64,000 bases of DNA from Massilia sp. 9I (lineage in GTDB: Bacteria > Pseudomonadota > Gammaproteobacteria > Burkholderiales > Burkholderiaceae_D). The notes beneath the pieces were generated by a model that was not told the origin of the DNA, ran no database searches, and saw nothing but the letters and a program-made list of their open reading frames with translations. A program made the position numbers and the translations under genes. Below are positions 45,335-54,549 of the stretch, one piece after another. The stretch's first letter is position 1. Each line of letters begins with the position of its first letter. The stretch spans positions 693,651 through 757,650 of the forward strand of contig NZ_LR733275.1 of the NCBI RefSeq assembly GCF_902506415.1. The letters are read 5' to 3'.

Positions 45335-45784
45335 CTACTGGCGGGCGCGGCGTTCGTGCGATTGTTGATATGGGCTAATACGGGACAATTCCCCCATCTC
45401 TTCGGCGAGGAATTCGAGCAGGTCGTCGGCGCTGACGATGCCAGACAGGCTGCCATTGCTGTCGATGACGGGCACGCGGCGGATGCCGCGCAGGCGCATG
45501 CGTTCGATGGTCTCGTAGACGTCGTCGGTGTCGCGCGCGGTGAGCAGGTCGTCGGTCATGATGTCGCCGACCTGCAGGCTGGCCGGGTCGAGGCCGGGGG
45601 CGATGACCGAGACCACGATGTCCCGGTCGGTCAGGATGCCGACCGGGACGCTGGCGCCGTCGAACTGGTCGACGACGATGACGTCGCCCACGTGCTGGCG
45701 GCGCATCATGAGGGCCGCGCCCTGCACGGTTTCATCACGGTTGCAGTGGGCGGCCTGGCTGGTGCAGATGTCGCGGATGTGCAT
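45335..45784 (-). CDS. Tandem CBS domain protein
   Basis: A 149-residue cytosolic protein of two CBS motifs: MHIRDICTSQAAHCNRDETV with GILTDRDIVV, and VGDIMTDDLLTARDTDDVYE with VPVIDSNGSLSGIVSADDLL. CBS pairs bind adenine nucleotides and sense energy state. Here there is no attached effector domain, so it acts alone or on a partner. It starts at 45784, where GGAC precedes the ATG. Confidence 0.88.
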   Translation of the reverse strand: MHIRDICTSQAAHCNRDETVQGAALMMRRQHVGDVIVVDQFDGASVPVGILTDRDIVVSVIAPGLDPASLQVGDIMTDDLLTARDTDDVYETIERMRLRGIRRVPVIDSNGSLSGIVSADDLLEFLAEEMGELSRISPYQQSHERRARQ

Positions 45785-45859
45785 AGTACGGTCCTCCCGC
45801 AAACAAAACTGGCGCTACGACTTTCATCATAGCGCTAGTTCCTGAATCCGAAAGGGGAC

Positions 45860-46210
45860 TTAGACAGCCGGTTTTTTCTCGTCCGGCGGCGGCACGAAGC
45901 AGGCGTCCGCTACTTGCAGGTCATTGTCCTTGGCGAAGTTCAGCACGAAGTGGTAAGCCAGCGGCTCGACTTTCTGCAGCTCTCGGCTGACCACCACGGC
46001 CTTGACGCCGTTGACCATGGTCGGGTGTACCCAGGGGGAAAACTGCAGGTGGGAATCGCGGCCGCGGGCGCCGGGAGCAAAGCACGACATGACGCCGCAC
46101 AGGCGTTCGGCCCAGTCGCTGGGGCGGAACTGCCTGCCATTGCTGGTAATGCCCAGGATAAAAAACTCGTCCTTCAGCTTTTTATCCGCGGTGTGCGGTG
46201 ACTCGGCCAT
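45860..46210 (-). CDS. DUF3579 domain protein
   Basis: A 116-residue protein of DUF3579, which is mostly betaproteobacterial. Diagnostic stretches are FFILGITSNGRQFRPSDWAE and VNGVKAVVVSRELQKVEPLA, ending VADACFVPPPDE. The function is unknown. It lies alone between a CBS gene and the CobD/AmpE-like gene on the same strand, with a low-GC spacer of 113 bp upstream. Confidence 0.8.
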   Translation of the reverse strand: MAESPHTADKKLKDEFFILGITSNGRQFRPSDWAERLCGVMSCFAPGARGRDSHLQFSPWVHPTMVNGVKAVVVSRELQKVEPLAYHFVLNFAKDNDLQVADACFVPPPDEKKPAV

Positions 46211-46323
46211 AGTGCTGCTTGCTGAAACAAGAATACTGCGTGGATGAACAACCTCAGCTCAGTATTATATCTTATAGAAGACTTGCGGACGAGGCCTGCC
46301 GTGCGCTTTGCGACAATTCGCCC

Positions 46324-47283
46324 TCACCCAAGCCACACCACGCTGGACAGCAGCAGGAGCAGGATCATCCACAGGATCAGCGCCCGCCACACTAGCCCGA
46401 CCGTGCTCTGCAGCGCGCGCAGGTTCGGTTCCTCGCCCGGCAGCACCTCGGCTTCGCTGTCGCCCAGGTCGACCGTGGCCGCGTCCGCCGGCAACAGCTG
46501 CGGCGCGTTCTCGTTCGGCGTACCCAGCCGCACTCCCATCGCCCCGCCGCCCGCGGCCAGGATGATGCCCTTCGATTCGTCGGCCCAGCGGCTGGCGAAG
46601 TTACGCCAGGCATAGATCGCGTCTTCGAAGTTTCCCACCACGGCAAAAGCGACCGCCGTCAGGCGCACCGGGATCCAATCGATCCAGTAGAAGGCTTTGG
46701 CGGCGAACTGGCCGAAGGCCTCGTTGCGCATGTGGTCGGGTTCGTTCCAGGCGCGCGCCAGGTATTCGGACACGCGGTACATCACCGCGCCCGCAGGCCC
46801 CAGCGGCATCAGGAACCAGAAGAATACGCCGAATACGTTGCGGTGGGTGGTGATCAGGGACTTTTCCACGGCTACGCGGCAGATCTCGGTATGGTCCATC
46901 CCGACCGTGTCGGTGCGGGTCCATTCGGCCAGCAACTGGCGCGCGGTGGCTTCGTCGCCCTGGTTCAGGGCCAGCTGGATCGAGGTGAAATAATGGCTGT
47001 AGTGGCGGAAACCCAGGGTCAGGTAGACGATCAGGACATTCCAGGCAAAGGCCAGCAGCACCAGGTTGAAGTGCATGAACACCCAGTAGATGAGCCACGT
47101 CGGCACCATCAGCGCCAGCATCATCAGGATCCAGCCCATGCGGCCATTCTTCTGCTCGCCCGCATTGAACCAGCCCTCGATGCGCATCGCGAATCCCTTG
47201 ATGCCACCGTAGACCTGGTTGTCGGCGCGCAGCGGCTTCAGCTGCTCGATGATCAGCGCGACGAGGATGGAGAAAAATGTCAT
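46324..47283 (-). CDS. CobD/CbiB/AmpE-like integral membrane protein
   Basis: A 319-residue polytopic inner-membrane protein. It opens MTFFSILVALIIEQLKPLRA and has four or so hydrophobic stretches (about 48-72, 74-92, 150-170, 298-318). The conserved YWIDWIPVRLTAVAFAVVGN corresponds to the same block in AmpE and CobD. Members annotated CobD/CbiB make cobinamide, but this subgroup is closer to AmpE, a regulator near AmpD. No cobalamin or ampD gene is adjacent, so the role stays open. Confidence 0.72.
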   Translation of the reverse strand: MTFFSILVALIIEQLKPLRADNQVYGGIKGFAMRIEGWFNAGEQKNGRMGWILMMLALMVPTWLIYWVFMHFNLVLLAFAWNVLIVYLTLGFRHYSHYFTSIQLALNQGDEATARQLLAEWTRTDTVGMDHTEICRVAVEKSLITTHRNVFGVFFWFLMPLGPAGAVMYRVSEYLARAWNEPDHMRNEAFGQFAAKAFYWIDWIPVRLTAVAFAVVGNFEDAIYAWRNFASRWADESKGIILAAGGGAMGVRLGTPNENAPQLLPADAATVDLGDSEAEVLPGEEPNLRALQSTVGLVWRALILWMILLLLLSSVVWLG

Positions 47284-47459
47284 TCAGGAATCCTTTTTTG
47301 TTCTGGCAATACTGTGCTGCCCGCTACGATAGCGGAGAAGCCAGCCGGAATCAAATGAGGAACTGGAATATGGATTCGGATTTCGGTGAAGGAGCCTGAC
47401 TTGCCTTCTCGCTAATGTGCTCGCTACACTGGCCACAGACACATTTGAATCGGCGAGCA

Positions 47460-48056
47460 ATGACTCCAGACTTTCATACCGAGGTGCAGAAACTGCGACA
47501 GCGGGTCGGCTCTCACGGTCGGACCGATGATGAAGACTGGTGGCGTGTCGGCGGCGTGGTCACTGCGTTGGAGCAGTTTTTAATAAAGCTAGGTCCGCAA
47601 GACTGGTCCGACGACGATGTCACAGACCTGCTGTTCGTCCTGGAGCAGTCCAGCACCTCCTACATCGCCGAACTGTTCGGCCAGGACGAGGAAACCCTGC
47701 TCGCGCTTGCGCGCCACTCGCTTGCACGCGGCGGTGTCGCGTCCGACGACCTCGCCGAGCAGTTGCAATATTGCGTCGGACATCGCGATGAAGCTGAATC
47801 GCTCCTGCTGGCGTTCTTGGGCGATTCGCACGAACGCACCCGGAGGATGGCGTTGCTTTCGCTCGCAGCGCTACAGTCGAGCTCGGTTCCGGCACTGGCG
47901 GAGGCGGCATGGAATACCGGGGACGAATACCAGCGGATGGGTGCGCTAAGCGCACTGAAAACCGTGGGCTCAGACCTGTTCCCGATATATCTTGCGAAAG
48001 CTTTCGAGGATGGGCGGCAAAACCTCCTGGCGCTGGCACGGCGCTACCAGGACTGA
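47460..48056 (+). CDS. Helical-repeat (HEAT-like) hypothetical protein
   Basis: A 198-residue protein of predicted alpha-helical repeats, for example EQLQYCVGHRDEAESLLLAF, HERTRRMALLSLAALQSSSV and EYQRMGALSALKTVGSDL, which look like HEAT repeats. No family was recognised. ATG 47460 is preferred; CGGCGAG precedes it, and the in-frame upstream extension to 47415 is short. Codon use is somewhat less GC-rich than neighbours, and it is divergent from the CobD-like gene. Possible roles such as immunity or lyase-subunit scaffolding cannot be told apart. Confidence 0.55.
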   Translation: MTPDFHTEVQKLRQRVGSHGRTDDEDWWRVGGVVTALEQFLIKLGPQDWSDDDVTDLLFVLEQSSTSYIAELFGQDEETLLALARHSLARGGVASDDLAEQLQYCVGHRDEAESLLLAFLGDSHERTRRMALLSLAALQSSSVPALAEAAWNTGDEYQRMGALSALKTVGSDLFPIYLAKAFEDGRQNLLALARRYQD

Positions 48057-48094
48057 CCGGCTGGCATTACCTTGCCTGAGGGACAGGACGCAGC

Positions 48095-48763
48095 TCAGGC
48101 GCGCAGGAAATGGTAGAGGTTGCGCAGCATGGCCGCCGTCGCACCCCAGATGAAGTAATGCTCGTACGGCATCGCATAAAACGTGCGCTTGCCCTTCCCT
48201 TCCGGCAGCGACACCGAGCGGCGCTCGTGGTTGGCGCCGGACATCAGGAAGCTCAAGGGGACTTCGAAGATCTCGGCCACCTCGCCCGGATCGGCGCTCA
48301 GCTCGAACGGCGGCGACACGATGGCGACCACTGGCGTCACGCGGTAGGCGCTGATGGTGACGTGTTCGGGCAGCACGCCGATGATTTCGACGTGGCGGCG
48401 GTGCAGGCCGATCTCTTCTTCCGCCTCGCGCAGGGCGGTCTCGATCGGCGAGGAATCCAGTTCTTCGGCGCGGCCGCCCGGGAAGCTGATCTGGCCGGCG
48501 TGGCTGGACAGGTGGTCGGTGCGGGTGGTCAGCAGCACGTGCAAACCGTCCGGCCGCTCGACCAGCGGCACCAGCACGGCGGCGCGGCGCAGGCGCAGGG
48601 CCGGCGCAGCCAGGGCTTCATCCGAGGCTTCCGGTTCCCACGGCAGGGTGCGTGCAAAGCGCGCGCGCACGGCCTCGGCAGTCAGGCGCTCGGGCGCGAG
48701 TGCGGGCTCGCCGGCGAGGCCTTCGACGGGCATGGCGAGGGGATCGAACACGGGCTTAACCAA
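48095..48763 (-). CDS. NUDIX hydrolase, CoA pyrophosphatase-like
   Basis: A 222-residue NUDIX enzyme. The Nudix box is GGRAEELDSSPIETALREAEEEIGL, recognised by its G, REAEEE and IGL positions (about residues 96-120), and the upstream SFPGGRAEE plus LLTTRTDHLSSHAGQISFPG match the CoA-diphosphatase (YeaB/NudL) type with its HAGQISFPGG loop. It would split CoA or acyl-CoA to 3',5'-ADP and phosphopantetheine. The likely start is TTG at 48763, with CGAGGA eight bases upstream; ATG 48733 is an alternative. It is followed by nothing on the same strand. Confidence 0.85.
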   Translation of the reverse strand: MVKPVFDPLAMPVEGLAGEPALAPERLTAEAVRARFARTLPWEPEASDEALAAPALRLRRAAVLVPLVERPDGLHVLLTTRTDHLSSHAGQISFPGGRAEELDSSPIETALREAEEEIGLHRRHVEIIGVLPEHVTISAYRVTPVVAIVSPPFELSADPGEVAEIFEVPLSFLMSGANHERRSVSLPEGKGKRTFYAMPYEHYFIWGATAAMLRNLYHFLRA

Positions 48764-48786
48764 AACACATTCCTCGAGTACATAAA

Positions 48787-48816
48787 GAAAAAGGCATCCT
48801 TGCGGATGCCTTTTTC
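48787..48816. terminator. Terminator downstream of rplS
   Basis: Stem AAAAAGGCATCC/GGATGCCTTTTT with a TTGC loop, 15 bp beyond the rplS stop on the minus strand; symmetric A- and T-runs. It separates the ribosomal operon from the NUDIX gene. Confidence 0.9.
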
Positions 48817-48831
48817 AGAACACAGACGCTA

Positions 48832-49218
48832 TTACTCAGCAGCAGCAACGATAGCTGCTTTGCGCTGCGGCAGCTTTTCCTTGATACGTGCCGATTTGCC
48901 CGAACGTTCGCGCAGGTAGTACAGCTTCGCACGACGCACGTCACCACGACGCTTCACTTCGATCGAAGCGATCAGCGGCGAGTACAGCTGGAACGTACGC
49001 TCAACGCCTTCGCCCGACGAGATCTTGCGAACGATGAAGTTCGAGTTCAGGCCGCGGTTACGACGCGAGATGACGACGCCTTCGTATGCCTGGGCGCGCT
49101 TGCGGTTGCCTTCGACGACGTTGACGCTGACGACGACGGTGTCGCCAGGTGCGAAATCAGGAATCGAGCGGCCGAGGCGCGCGATTTCTTCTTGCTCGAG
49201 TTGTTGGATCAGATCCAT
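48832..49218 (-). CDS. rplS: 50S ribosomal protein L19
   Basis: A 128-residue ribosomal protein at the 30S-50S interface. [40 protein letters not shown] and [20 protein letters not shown] are diagnostic. The start at 49218 follows the family; the in-frame extension to 49239 (MVFGVIK) is not conserved. Last gene of the rpsP-rimM-trmD-rplS operon; 117 bp separate it from trmD. Confidence 0.98.
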   Translation of the reverse strand: MDLIQQLEQEEIARLGRSIPDFAPGDTVVVSVNVVEGNRKRAQAYEGVVISRRNRGLNSNFIVRKISSGEGVERTFQLYSPLIASIEVKRRGDVRRAKLYYLRERSGKSARIKEKLPQRKAAIVAAAE

Positions 49219-49335
49219 TTTTATCACTCCAAAAACCATCTTGCTGGCGCTGCTTATTTACAAAGCGTGCCCAGTAGAGGATGGGGTTGAACATGCGGGC
49301 AACATGCCCGCCGTACCATGCACATCAGTGCATTC

Positions 49336-50097
49336 TTACTCGGCAGGCTTGTCCAGCTCTGCCAGAAACTTTTCATCGGCCTTCGTCAGCTGGCCGGCGG
49401 CGCGCGCACGCTCCAGCTGATCCGGCCGTTTTTTCAATGTCGCCTCCAGCATGCGCTGGCGGCGCCACTTCATGATCTCGGCGTGGTTGCCGCCCATCAG
49501 GACCGGCGGTACCGGCTCGCCTTCGTAGACTTCCGGGCGCGTGTAATGCGGCGAATCCAGCAGGCCGTTGACGAAACTGTCTTCGACCGCCGAGGCTTCG
49601 TCGCCCAGCACGCCAGGCAGGAGCCGCACCACCGCATCCATCAGCGCCATCGCCGGCAATTCTCCGCCCGACAGCACGAAGTCGCCCAGCGAGATTTCCT
49701 CGTCGACGCAGCGGTCCAGCAATCGCTGGTCCACGCCTTCGTAGCGGCCGCACAGTACGACCAGTCCCGGCTCGTCCTTCAGCGCCACCACCCGCTCGTG
49801 CGTCAGCGGTTTGCCTTGCGGCGACATGAACACCACGCGCGGCGCCGGCAGGCCCAGCTCGACCTGGCGCGCCTTCGCGGCAGCGATCGCGGCTTCCAGG
49901 GGCTTGGCCAGCATCACCATCCCGGGGCCGCCGCCGTAGGGGCGGTCATCCACGGTGCGGTGGCGGTCCTGCGTGAAATCGCGCGGGTTCCAGATCGTCA
50001 AGCCCCAGCGTTCCTGCTCGATGCCGCGCCGGGTCACGCCCGACTGCGTCAAGGCGGCGAACATCTCTGGAAACAAGCTCACGACGTCAAACTGCAT
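49336..50097 (-). CDS. trmD: tRNA (guanine-37-N1)-methyltransferase
   Basis: A 253-residue SPOUT methyltransferase that makes m1G37 in tRNAs reading CCN, CUN and CGG codons and so prevents frameshifting. [39 protein letters not shown] and [20 protein letters not shown] (trefoil-knot SAM site) and [16 protein letters not shown] are diagnostic. Third gene of the operon, 26 bp after rimM. Confidence 0.98.
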   Translation of the reverse strand: MQFDVVSLFPEMFAALTQSGVTRRGIEQERWGLTIWNPRDFTQDRHRTVDDRPYGGGPGMVMLAKPLEAAIAAAKARQVELGLPAPRVVFMSPQGKPLTHERVVALKDEPGLVVLCGRYEGVDQRLLDRCVDEEISLGDFVLSGGELPAMALMDAVVRLLPGVLGDEASAVEDSFVNGLLDSPHYTRPEVYEGEPVPPVLMGGNHAEIMKWRRQRMLEATLKKRPDQLERARAAGQLTKADEKFLAELDKPAE

Positions 50098-50123
50098 CGG
50101 GACCTCGCTTCACGTTAGAGACA

Positions 50124-50678
50124 TCAATAATCCAGACCCCAGTCCAGGGTAATCAGCTTGCTGCCCAAGTCGACCTTCTTGACGAAGGCGTCGACAAACG
50201 GCACGAGGCGCTCCGACACTTTCGCGTCAGGAGCACCAGCATCGACGGGAGCGATCCTGAGGATCGACTGCGCGCCGTTGTGCATCATGTCGGTCACCTT
50301 GCCGAGGGCTTCGCCCTCCAGGTTGACCACATCCAGCCCGATCAGGTCGGACCAGTAGTATTCGTCTTCTTCGAGCTTCGGGAACTCGCTGCGCGCCACA
50401 TGCACCGCCGCGCCCTTGAGCGCTTCGGCGTCATCGCGGTCGCGCATGCCGACCAGGGTGGCGACTACGTCGCCGCCATGCATCTTTGCCGTGCGCACCG
50501 AGACGGAACGCAGGGCCGGCTTGTCGAGCCACCAGGTTTTGACCTTCAGCAGCGCGTCGGCGTCGACGGAAAACGGGGTGACGCGCAGGCCGCCCACGAT
50601 TCCGAACGCGCCGGACACATAGCCGACCTGGACCAGGTCGTCGGGAACTGCGTTCCCTGCTGCTGCCGAATCGGTCAA
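50124..50678 (-). CDS. rimM: 16S rRNA processing protein RimM
   Basis: A 184-residue protein that matures the 30S head together with S19. VQVGYVSGAFGIVGGLRVTP is the RimM N-terminal domain; the PRC-barrel (about 95-184) has YYWSDLIGLDVVNLEGEALG and ERLVPFVDAFVKKVDL. The start appears to be TTG at 50676-50678, with AAGG upstream; a GTG eleven codons in is another option. It begins 16 bp after rpsP. Confidence 0.95.
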   Translation of the reverse strand: MTDSAAAGNAVPDDLVQVGYVSGAFGIVGGLRVTPFSVDADALLKVKTWWLDKPALRSVSVRTAKMHGGDVVATLVGMRDRDDAEALKGAAVHVARSEFPKLEEDEYYWSDLIGLDVVNLEGEALGKVTDMMHNGAQSILRIAPVDAGAPDAKVSERLVPFVDAFVKKVDLGSKLITLDWGLDY

Positions 50679-50694
50679 ACCTTGTTTGCCTTAC

Positions 50695-50943
50695 TTAGGC
50701 TGCAGGCTGCTGGTTTGCAACCAGGCGAGCAACGGTCGGCGACAGTTGTGCGCCAACGCCTTGCCAGTGAGCCAGACGGTCAGCAGCGATACGCAGGCCG
50801 ACTTCAGCGCCCGAAGCCATCGGGTTGTAAAAACCGATGCGCTCGATGAAACGGCCATCGCGACGGTTACGCGAATCGGTTGCAACGATGTTGTAGAACG
50901 GGCGCTTTTTTGCGCCGCCACGAGCCAAACGGATAACGACCAT
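50695..50943 (-). CDS. rpsP: 30S ribosomal protein S16
   Basis: An 82-residue ribosomal protein. [20 protein letters not shown] and [17 protein letters not shown] are diagnostic. The start at ATG 50943 is the family start; the longer ORF to 51066 is unsupported. It heads the rpsP-rimM-trmD-rplS operon. Confidence 0.98.
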   Translation of the reverse strand: MVVIRLARGGAKKRPFYNIVATDSRNRRDGRFIERIGFYNPMASGAEVGLRIAADRLAHWQGVGAQLSPTVARLVANQQPAA

Positions 50944-51110
50944 AATATTTCCAAAAAGTTGTATTGGACGGAGAAAGCCGACGATTATAGCGCGTAAGCC
51001 TAGATAGGGGCAAGCGGTTATAGCAACACGGCGGACACGCAGCGTGAGGTTCGGCGAATTGAGCATTATCGCCTATTTTTCGCCACAAGGCCACTGCCAG
51101 GCAGCCTGCC

Positions 51111-51866
51111 CTACTCTTCGCCCATCAGGACGCGCAACATCCGTGCCGGATTGGCAAGGAAGTCGCGCGTGACGCGGTAGTGTTCCGTATCTTCGTAGGC
51201 GATCTCGCGGATGCCCTGTTCGCCGAACGCGTAAATGGTGGCGTTCGGGTAGGCCATCAGGATGGGGGAATGGGTGGCGATCACAAACTGGCAGCGCTGG
51301 CCGACCAGGTCGTGCAGGCGGCTGAGCAGGGCCAGCTGGCGCTGCGGTGAAAGAGCGGCCTCTGGTTCGTCGAGCAGGTAGAAGCCTTGTCCACCGAATC
51401 GTTCCATGAACAGGGTCAGGAAAGATTCGCCATGCGACTGGTTGTGCAGCGACTTGCCCCCGAAGGAATTGATGATCGGCGGCCCGCCCGCCGGATCCTC
51501 GTCGAGGCGTTCGATTTCGGTGCTGACGTTGTAGAAGCTCTCGGCGCGCAGGAAGAAACCGTCGCGCGGCCGCTCGATGCCGCGCACGTAGCGCAAATGC
51601 TCATGCAGGTCGGAATGGGAAGCGCGGGTCGCGAAGTGGAAGTTGCGGCTGCCGCCCTCGGCATTGAAGCCCATCCCAACCGCGATGGCTTCCAGCAGCG
51701 TCGACTTGCCCGAGCCGTTTTCTCCGACCAGGAAGGTGACGTTCGGATGCAATACCAGGCGCTCGATTGAGCGGATGGCCGGCAAGGTGAACGGAAAGAG
51801 CGGCGGCTCGACCGGGGCGGTCGGCTTCAGCTGGACTTCGGCGAGGTAAGAGCGTGTCTTGAGCAT
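51111..51866 (-). CDS. AAA-type ATP-binding protein (ABC-like ATPase domain)
   Basis: A 251-residue soluble ATPase. Walker A is FLVGENGSGKSTLLEAIAVG (about residue 42), the signature-like region is SHGESFLTLF, and Walker B is GFYLLDEPEAALSPQRQLAL, followed by IATHSPILMAY (H-loop). The pattern is that of stand-alone AAA_21 ATPases of unknown role, some used in defence or DNA metabolism. No nuclease partner is adjacent. The start at 51866 agrees with GCTCAAGACACG-type N-termini of relatives. Confidence 0.78.
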   Translation of the reverse strand: MLKTRSYLAEVQLKPTAPVEPPLFPFTLPAIRSIERLVLHPNVTFLVGENGSGKSTLLEAIAVGMGFNAEGGSRNFHFATRASHSDLHEHLRYVRGIERPRDGFFLRAESFYNVSTEIERLDEDPAGGPPIINSFGGKSLHNQSHGESFLTLFMERFGGQGFYLLDEPEAALSPQRQLALLSRLHDLVGQRCQFVIATHSPILMAYPNATIYAFGEQGIREIAYEDTEHYRVTRDFLANPARMLRVLMGEE

Positions 51867-51966
51867 GGTAGTGTGACCGGACGAGCTACGGCAGAGTTCA
51901 CGCAATGCGTGCCTTCCTTGTCATTTTGCACGATACTCGTGCTTTCCTGAACTTTTGGCAACGCTC

Positions 51967-52380
51967 ATGGCTGTCCCGCACAAAAACAAGACCTTCGCCA
52001 CCCTGCTCGCCCTGCTGCTGGGCGGCTTCGGCGCCCACCGCTTCTACCTGAAAGGCGGCACCGACCGGCTCGGGCTGCTGCACCTGTGCAGCCTGCCGGT
52101 CATCGGCATCCTGTATGGGGCGGTGCAGCCGCATCCCTTTTACGTGATGCTGCCGCTGCTGGTGTCGTATATCGCGGGCTTCGTGGAAGGCTTGGTCATC
52201 GGGCTGACGCCGGACGAGGCCTGGGATGGGCAATACAACAAGGGCAGCGGCAAGGCCTCGCGTTCCAACTGGATGCTGGCGCTGCTGCTGGTGCTGATCC
52301 TGGGGGTGGGTGCGATCGTGCTGATCGGGACCATCGCGCGGGTGTTCGATTTGCTGTACACGGGCGGCTCCTACGGCTGA
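51967..52380 (+). CDS. TM2 domain membrane protein
   Basis: A 137-residue inner-membrane protein. The TM2 motif FATLLALLLGGFGAHRFYLK is followed by further hydrophobic segments (about 45-60, 62-82, 105-128). TM2 proteins are of unknown function. The start is ATG 51967; a TTG 12 bases upstream is an alternative. It is divergent from the AAA ATPase with 100 bp between. Confidence 0.78.
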   Translation: MAVPHKNKTFATLLALLLGGFGAHRFYLKGGTDRLGLLHLCSLPVIGILYGAVQPHPFYVMLPLLVSYIAGFVEGLVIGLTPDEAWDGQYNKGSGKASRSNWMLALLLVLILGVGAIVLIGTIARVFDLLYTGGSYG

Positions 52381-52519
52381 GCCAGGACCAGCTCCCCCGC
52401 CGTGCACGGACCGTATGCCTGCTGCCGCCGCGGCCGCAGGCAAACGGATTGGCCGTGAATTTATCGCAAACCGTTGCTGCTATCCCAATATGATCGTGGC
52501 CGCACTTATTTCCTCTTAG

Positions 52520-53824
52520 AGAAGCTGCTTGTCGTATTTCTCGATCCGTTCTTCCACACTTGTGTAAAGCTGCTTGGATTTACCTGAAGCTTGCTTTGCC
52601 GATGGATTCCTGCTTCACCAAGGCCGGTTTCACCTTGTGCTCGCTCACAAGGCCAGTGCCTTCCCCTCCACAGGCCGACACGGTGGAACTCACCGCCATG
52701 TCTCTCAAGTTGATAGCCGCATTGATATCCCGATCATGCGTGGTTCCACATGCCGCGCAGCACCACTGCCGCTGCGCGAGGTAGAGGGTATCAATCCGAG
52801 TGCCGCAGCATGAGCAGGTTTTGCTGCTGGGGTACCAGCGATCTATTACGACAACCTGCCCGCCACACCATTCTGCCTTGTACTCTAGCTGACGGCGCAG
52901 CTCTGCAAAACCCATGTCCACAATGGCACGCGACAAGCGCCCGTTTTTCACCATGCCCTTCACATTTAAATCTTCAACGCCGATCGTGTGAAAGCGCCGT
53001 GTGATGTTGGTCGTTACCCTATGCAGACCATCGTGCCGGATAGCCGCAATGCGCGCGTGATGTCTGCCCAGCTTTCGCTTAGCTTTGACTCGATTGCGCG
53101 ACCCCTTAACTTTCCGCGACAACGCTTTCGACAGCCGACGAAGCCGCTGCAGTGAATGCCGGAGGGCTTTTGGCCCGGTGAAGGTTTCGCCAGTGGAAAG
53201 CGTCGCCAGCCTGCTCACGCCGAGATCGACCCCGACCGCGCCTTGGTTTTCGGATGGCGGCCGGTGTGCGCGCTCGGGCACATCAACAGTGATGCTGGCA
53301 TACCAGTGATCAGCGACCCGGCGGATGCATGCCGAGACAATGCGACCAGTAAAACGTAACCGTTCGCACATACGCACCCAGCCAAGTTTTGGAACACGGA
53401 TGCGCTTGTCCTTGACCTGGAACTGGTCGTTACTCAGGGTGAATCGGTCGTCGCGCCCCTTGCAGCGGAACTTCGGATAACGGGCTCGGTGGGCAAAGAA
53501 ATTCGAGAATGCACGTCCAAGCTGCAAGATCGCCATCTGTGGCGCGCACTTGGTGACCTCCAGCATCCAGGGGAATTCAATGCGCTTGATTGCGTTCAGC
53601 TTACGACCCAACGCTGCTTCGGTGGGCTTTGGCAGCGCAGGATCCACCAAGTAAGCCTGATACAGACAACCCCATTCATTCAACGCCCAGTTGTAAGCGA
53701 ATCGGGCCACGCCAGCTGCCCGCGCCAAATGTGTGACTTGCACGTTATTAGGGTCGAGCCTAATTTTGTGGGCCATCAACATAGCATTTCCTTCACAGCA
53801 GGCTCACACCGTCGAGCAGCTTCT
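52520..53824 (-). mobile_element. Lone tnpB element of the IS200/IS605 superfamily, TnpA missing
   Basis: A tnpB gene without tnpA, bounded by AGAAGCTGC at 52520-52528 and its reverse complement GCAGCTTCT at 53816-53824. A further AGCTGCTTG copy lies at 52567. These could belong to the element ends, though IS605 elements normally carry subterminal hairpins rather than terminal inverted repeats, so the boundaries are tentative. The omega RNA of such elements usually lies at the 3' end of tnpB, about 52480-52700 here. Without TnpA it needs a helper in trans to move. Confidence 0.55.
52580..53782 (-). CDS. tnpB: TnpB, RNA-guided endonuclease of IS200/IS605 type
   Basis: A 400-residue TnpB, intact. 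The RuvC active site is complete: Asp in GVDLGVSRLATL (about residue 190), Glu in GVEDLNVKGM (about 270), Asp in DRDINAAINL (about 350). A zinc ribbon (CSCCG...CCAAC) lies between them, and the N-terminal OrfB_IS605 domain begins MAHKIRLDPNN. TnpB cuts DNA guided by an omega RNA made from the element's right end, which helps keep the element in place. The ATG at 53782 has GAAGGA upstream. Confidence 0.93.
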   Translation of the reverse strand: MLMAHKIRLDPNNVQVTHLARAAGVARFAYNWALNEWGCLYQAYLVDPALPKPTEAALGRKLNAIKRIEFPWMLEVTKCAPQMAILQLGRAFSNFFAHRARYPKFRCKGRDDRFTLSNDQFQVKDKRIRVPKLGWVRMCERLRFTGRIVSACIRRVADHWYASITVDVPERAHRPPSENQGAVGVDLGVSRLATLSTGETFTGPKALRHSLQRLRRLSKALSRKVKGSRNRVKAKRKLGRHHARIAAIRHDGLHRVTTNITRRFHTIGVEDLNVKGMVKNGRLSRAIVDMGFAELRRQLEYKAEWCGGQVVVIDRWYPSSKTCSCCGTRIDTLYLAQRQWCCAACGTTHDRDINAAINLRDMAVSSTVSACGGEGTGLVSEHKVKPALVKQESIGKASFR

Positions 53825-54549
53825 TAAAGCCCTAAAGGCCAGCGGTACTTCGGCAACACCCGCGGCGCCGTGCCGCTGACGATGACGATCTCGCGGTGCG
53901 CCGCCAGCTCCAGCTGCACCGGGTCACCCGTGAACGGCGTAAGCCGCTCGTTCTCGATCAGGTAGAAACGGATCGGTCCGGGCAAACCGGCCGTCCCCGC
54001 CGCGCCGAGCGGCTGCCGCCATAGCGCGAAGAACTGGCCCAGCGTGAACTTCTTCGGAACGTCGGTTTCGATGTGCACCACGCCCATCACGTCGTGGGTA
54101 TGCAGTTCGTAGGTGCAGCCGCTGCGGCCGACGTTGTCGGGCAGGCCGATGCGCACCCCATCCTTGTAGATCGAGACGAGCGAGTGCAGGTGGTAGCTCT
54201 CGTTGATCAGGCAGCCCACGCCGTTCACGGGAAGGCGGTTGCCGGGCCCGGTCCAGGCCGCCCAGCCTGGCGGGCTGTTGATGGTGCCGGCGACCAGCTC
54301 GGTATAGGTGTCGGCGAGCACGATCTCGGGCGGCGGGCTCGGTTGGGCCGGCGGAGGTGGCGGTGGCTGCGGCGGATCCGGCGGGGCCGGCGGTGTCGGT
54401 TGCTGCGGCGGGGTGGGTGACGTCGGTGGCGGATCGGCGGCGGTCTTGCCACCGTCACTGTCGCCTCCCCCGCCGCAAGAGGCTAGCAGCAAGAGCGAGG
54501 ATAGCGCGAGGGCTGGACAGCGGATATTGCGTCGTAGCTTTGATAGCAT
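53824..54549 (-). CDS. Lipoprotein with Pro-rich linker, hypothetical
   Basis: A 241-residue lipoprotein. The signal peptide ends in the lipobox LLLASC with Cys at about residue 25, followed by GGGGDSDGG and a Pro-rich linker (about 35-75). The C-terminal part reads NSPPGWAAWTGPGNRLPVNG, CTYELHTHDVMGVVHIETDV and FALWRQPLGAAG, resembling small extracellular domains found in Massilia lipoproteins, without a known function. ATG 54549 is chosen for its lipobox and AGGAG site. Its stop lies at the left end of the TnpB element. Confidence 0.7.
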   Translation of the reverse strand: MLSKLRRNIRCPALALSSLLLLASCGGGGDSDGGKTAADPPPTSPTPPQQPTPPAPPDPPQPPPPPPAQPSPPPEIVLADTYTELVAGTINSPPGWAAWTGPGNRLPVNGVGCLINESYHLHSLVSIYKDGVRIGLPDNVGRSGCTYELHTHDVMGVVHIETDVPKKFTLGQFFALWRQPLGAAGTAGLPGPIRFYLIENERLTPFTGDPVQLELAAHREIVIVSGTAPRVLPKYRWPLGL

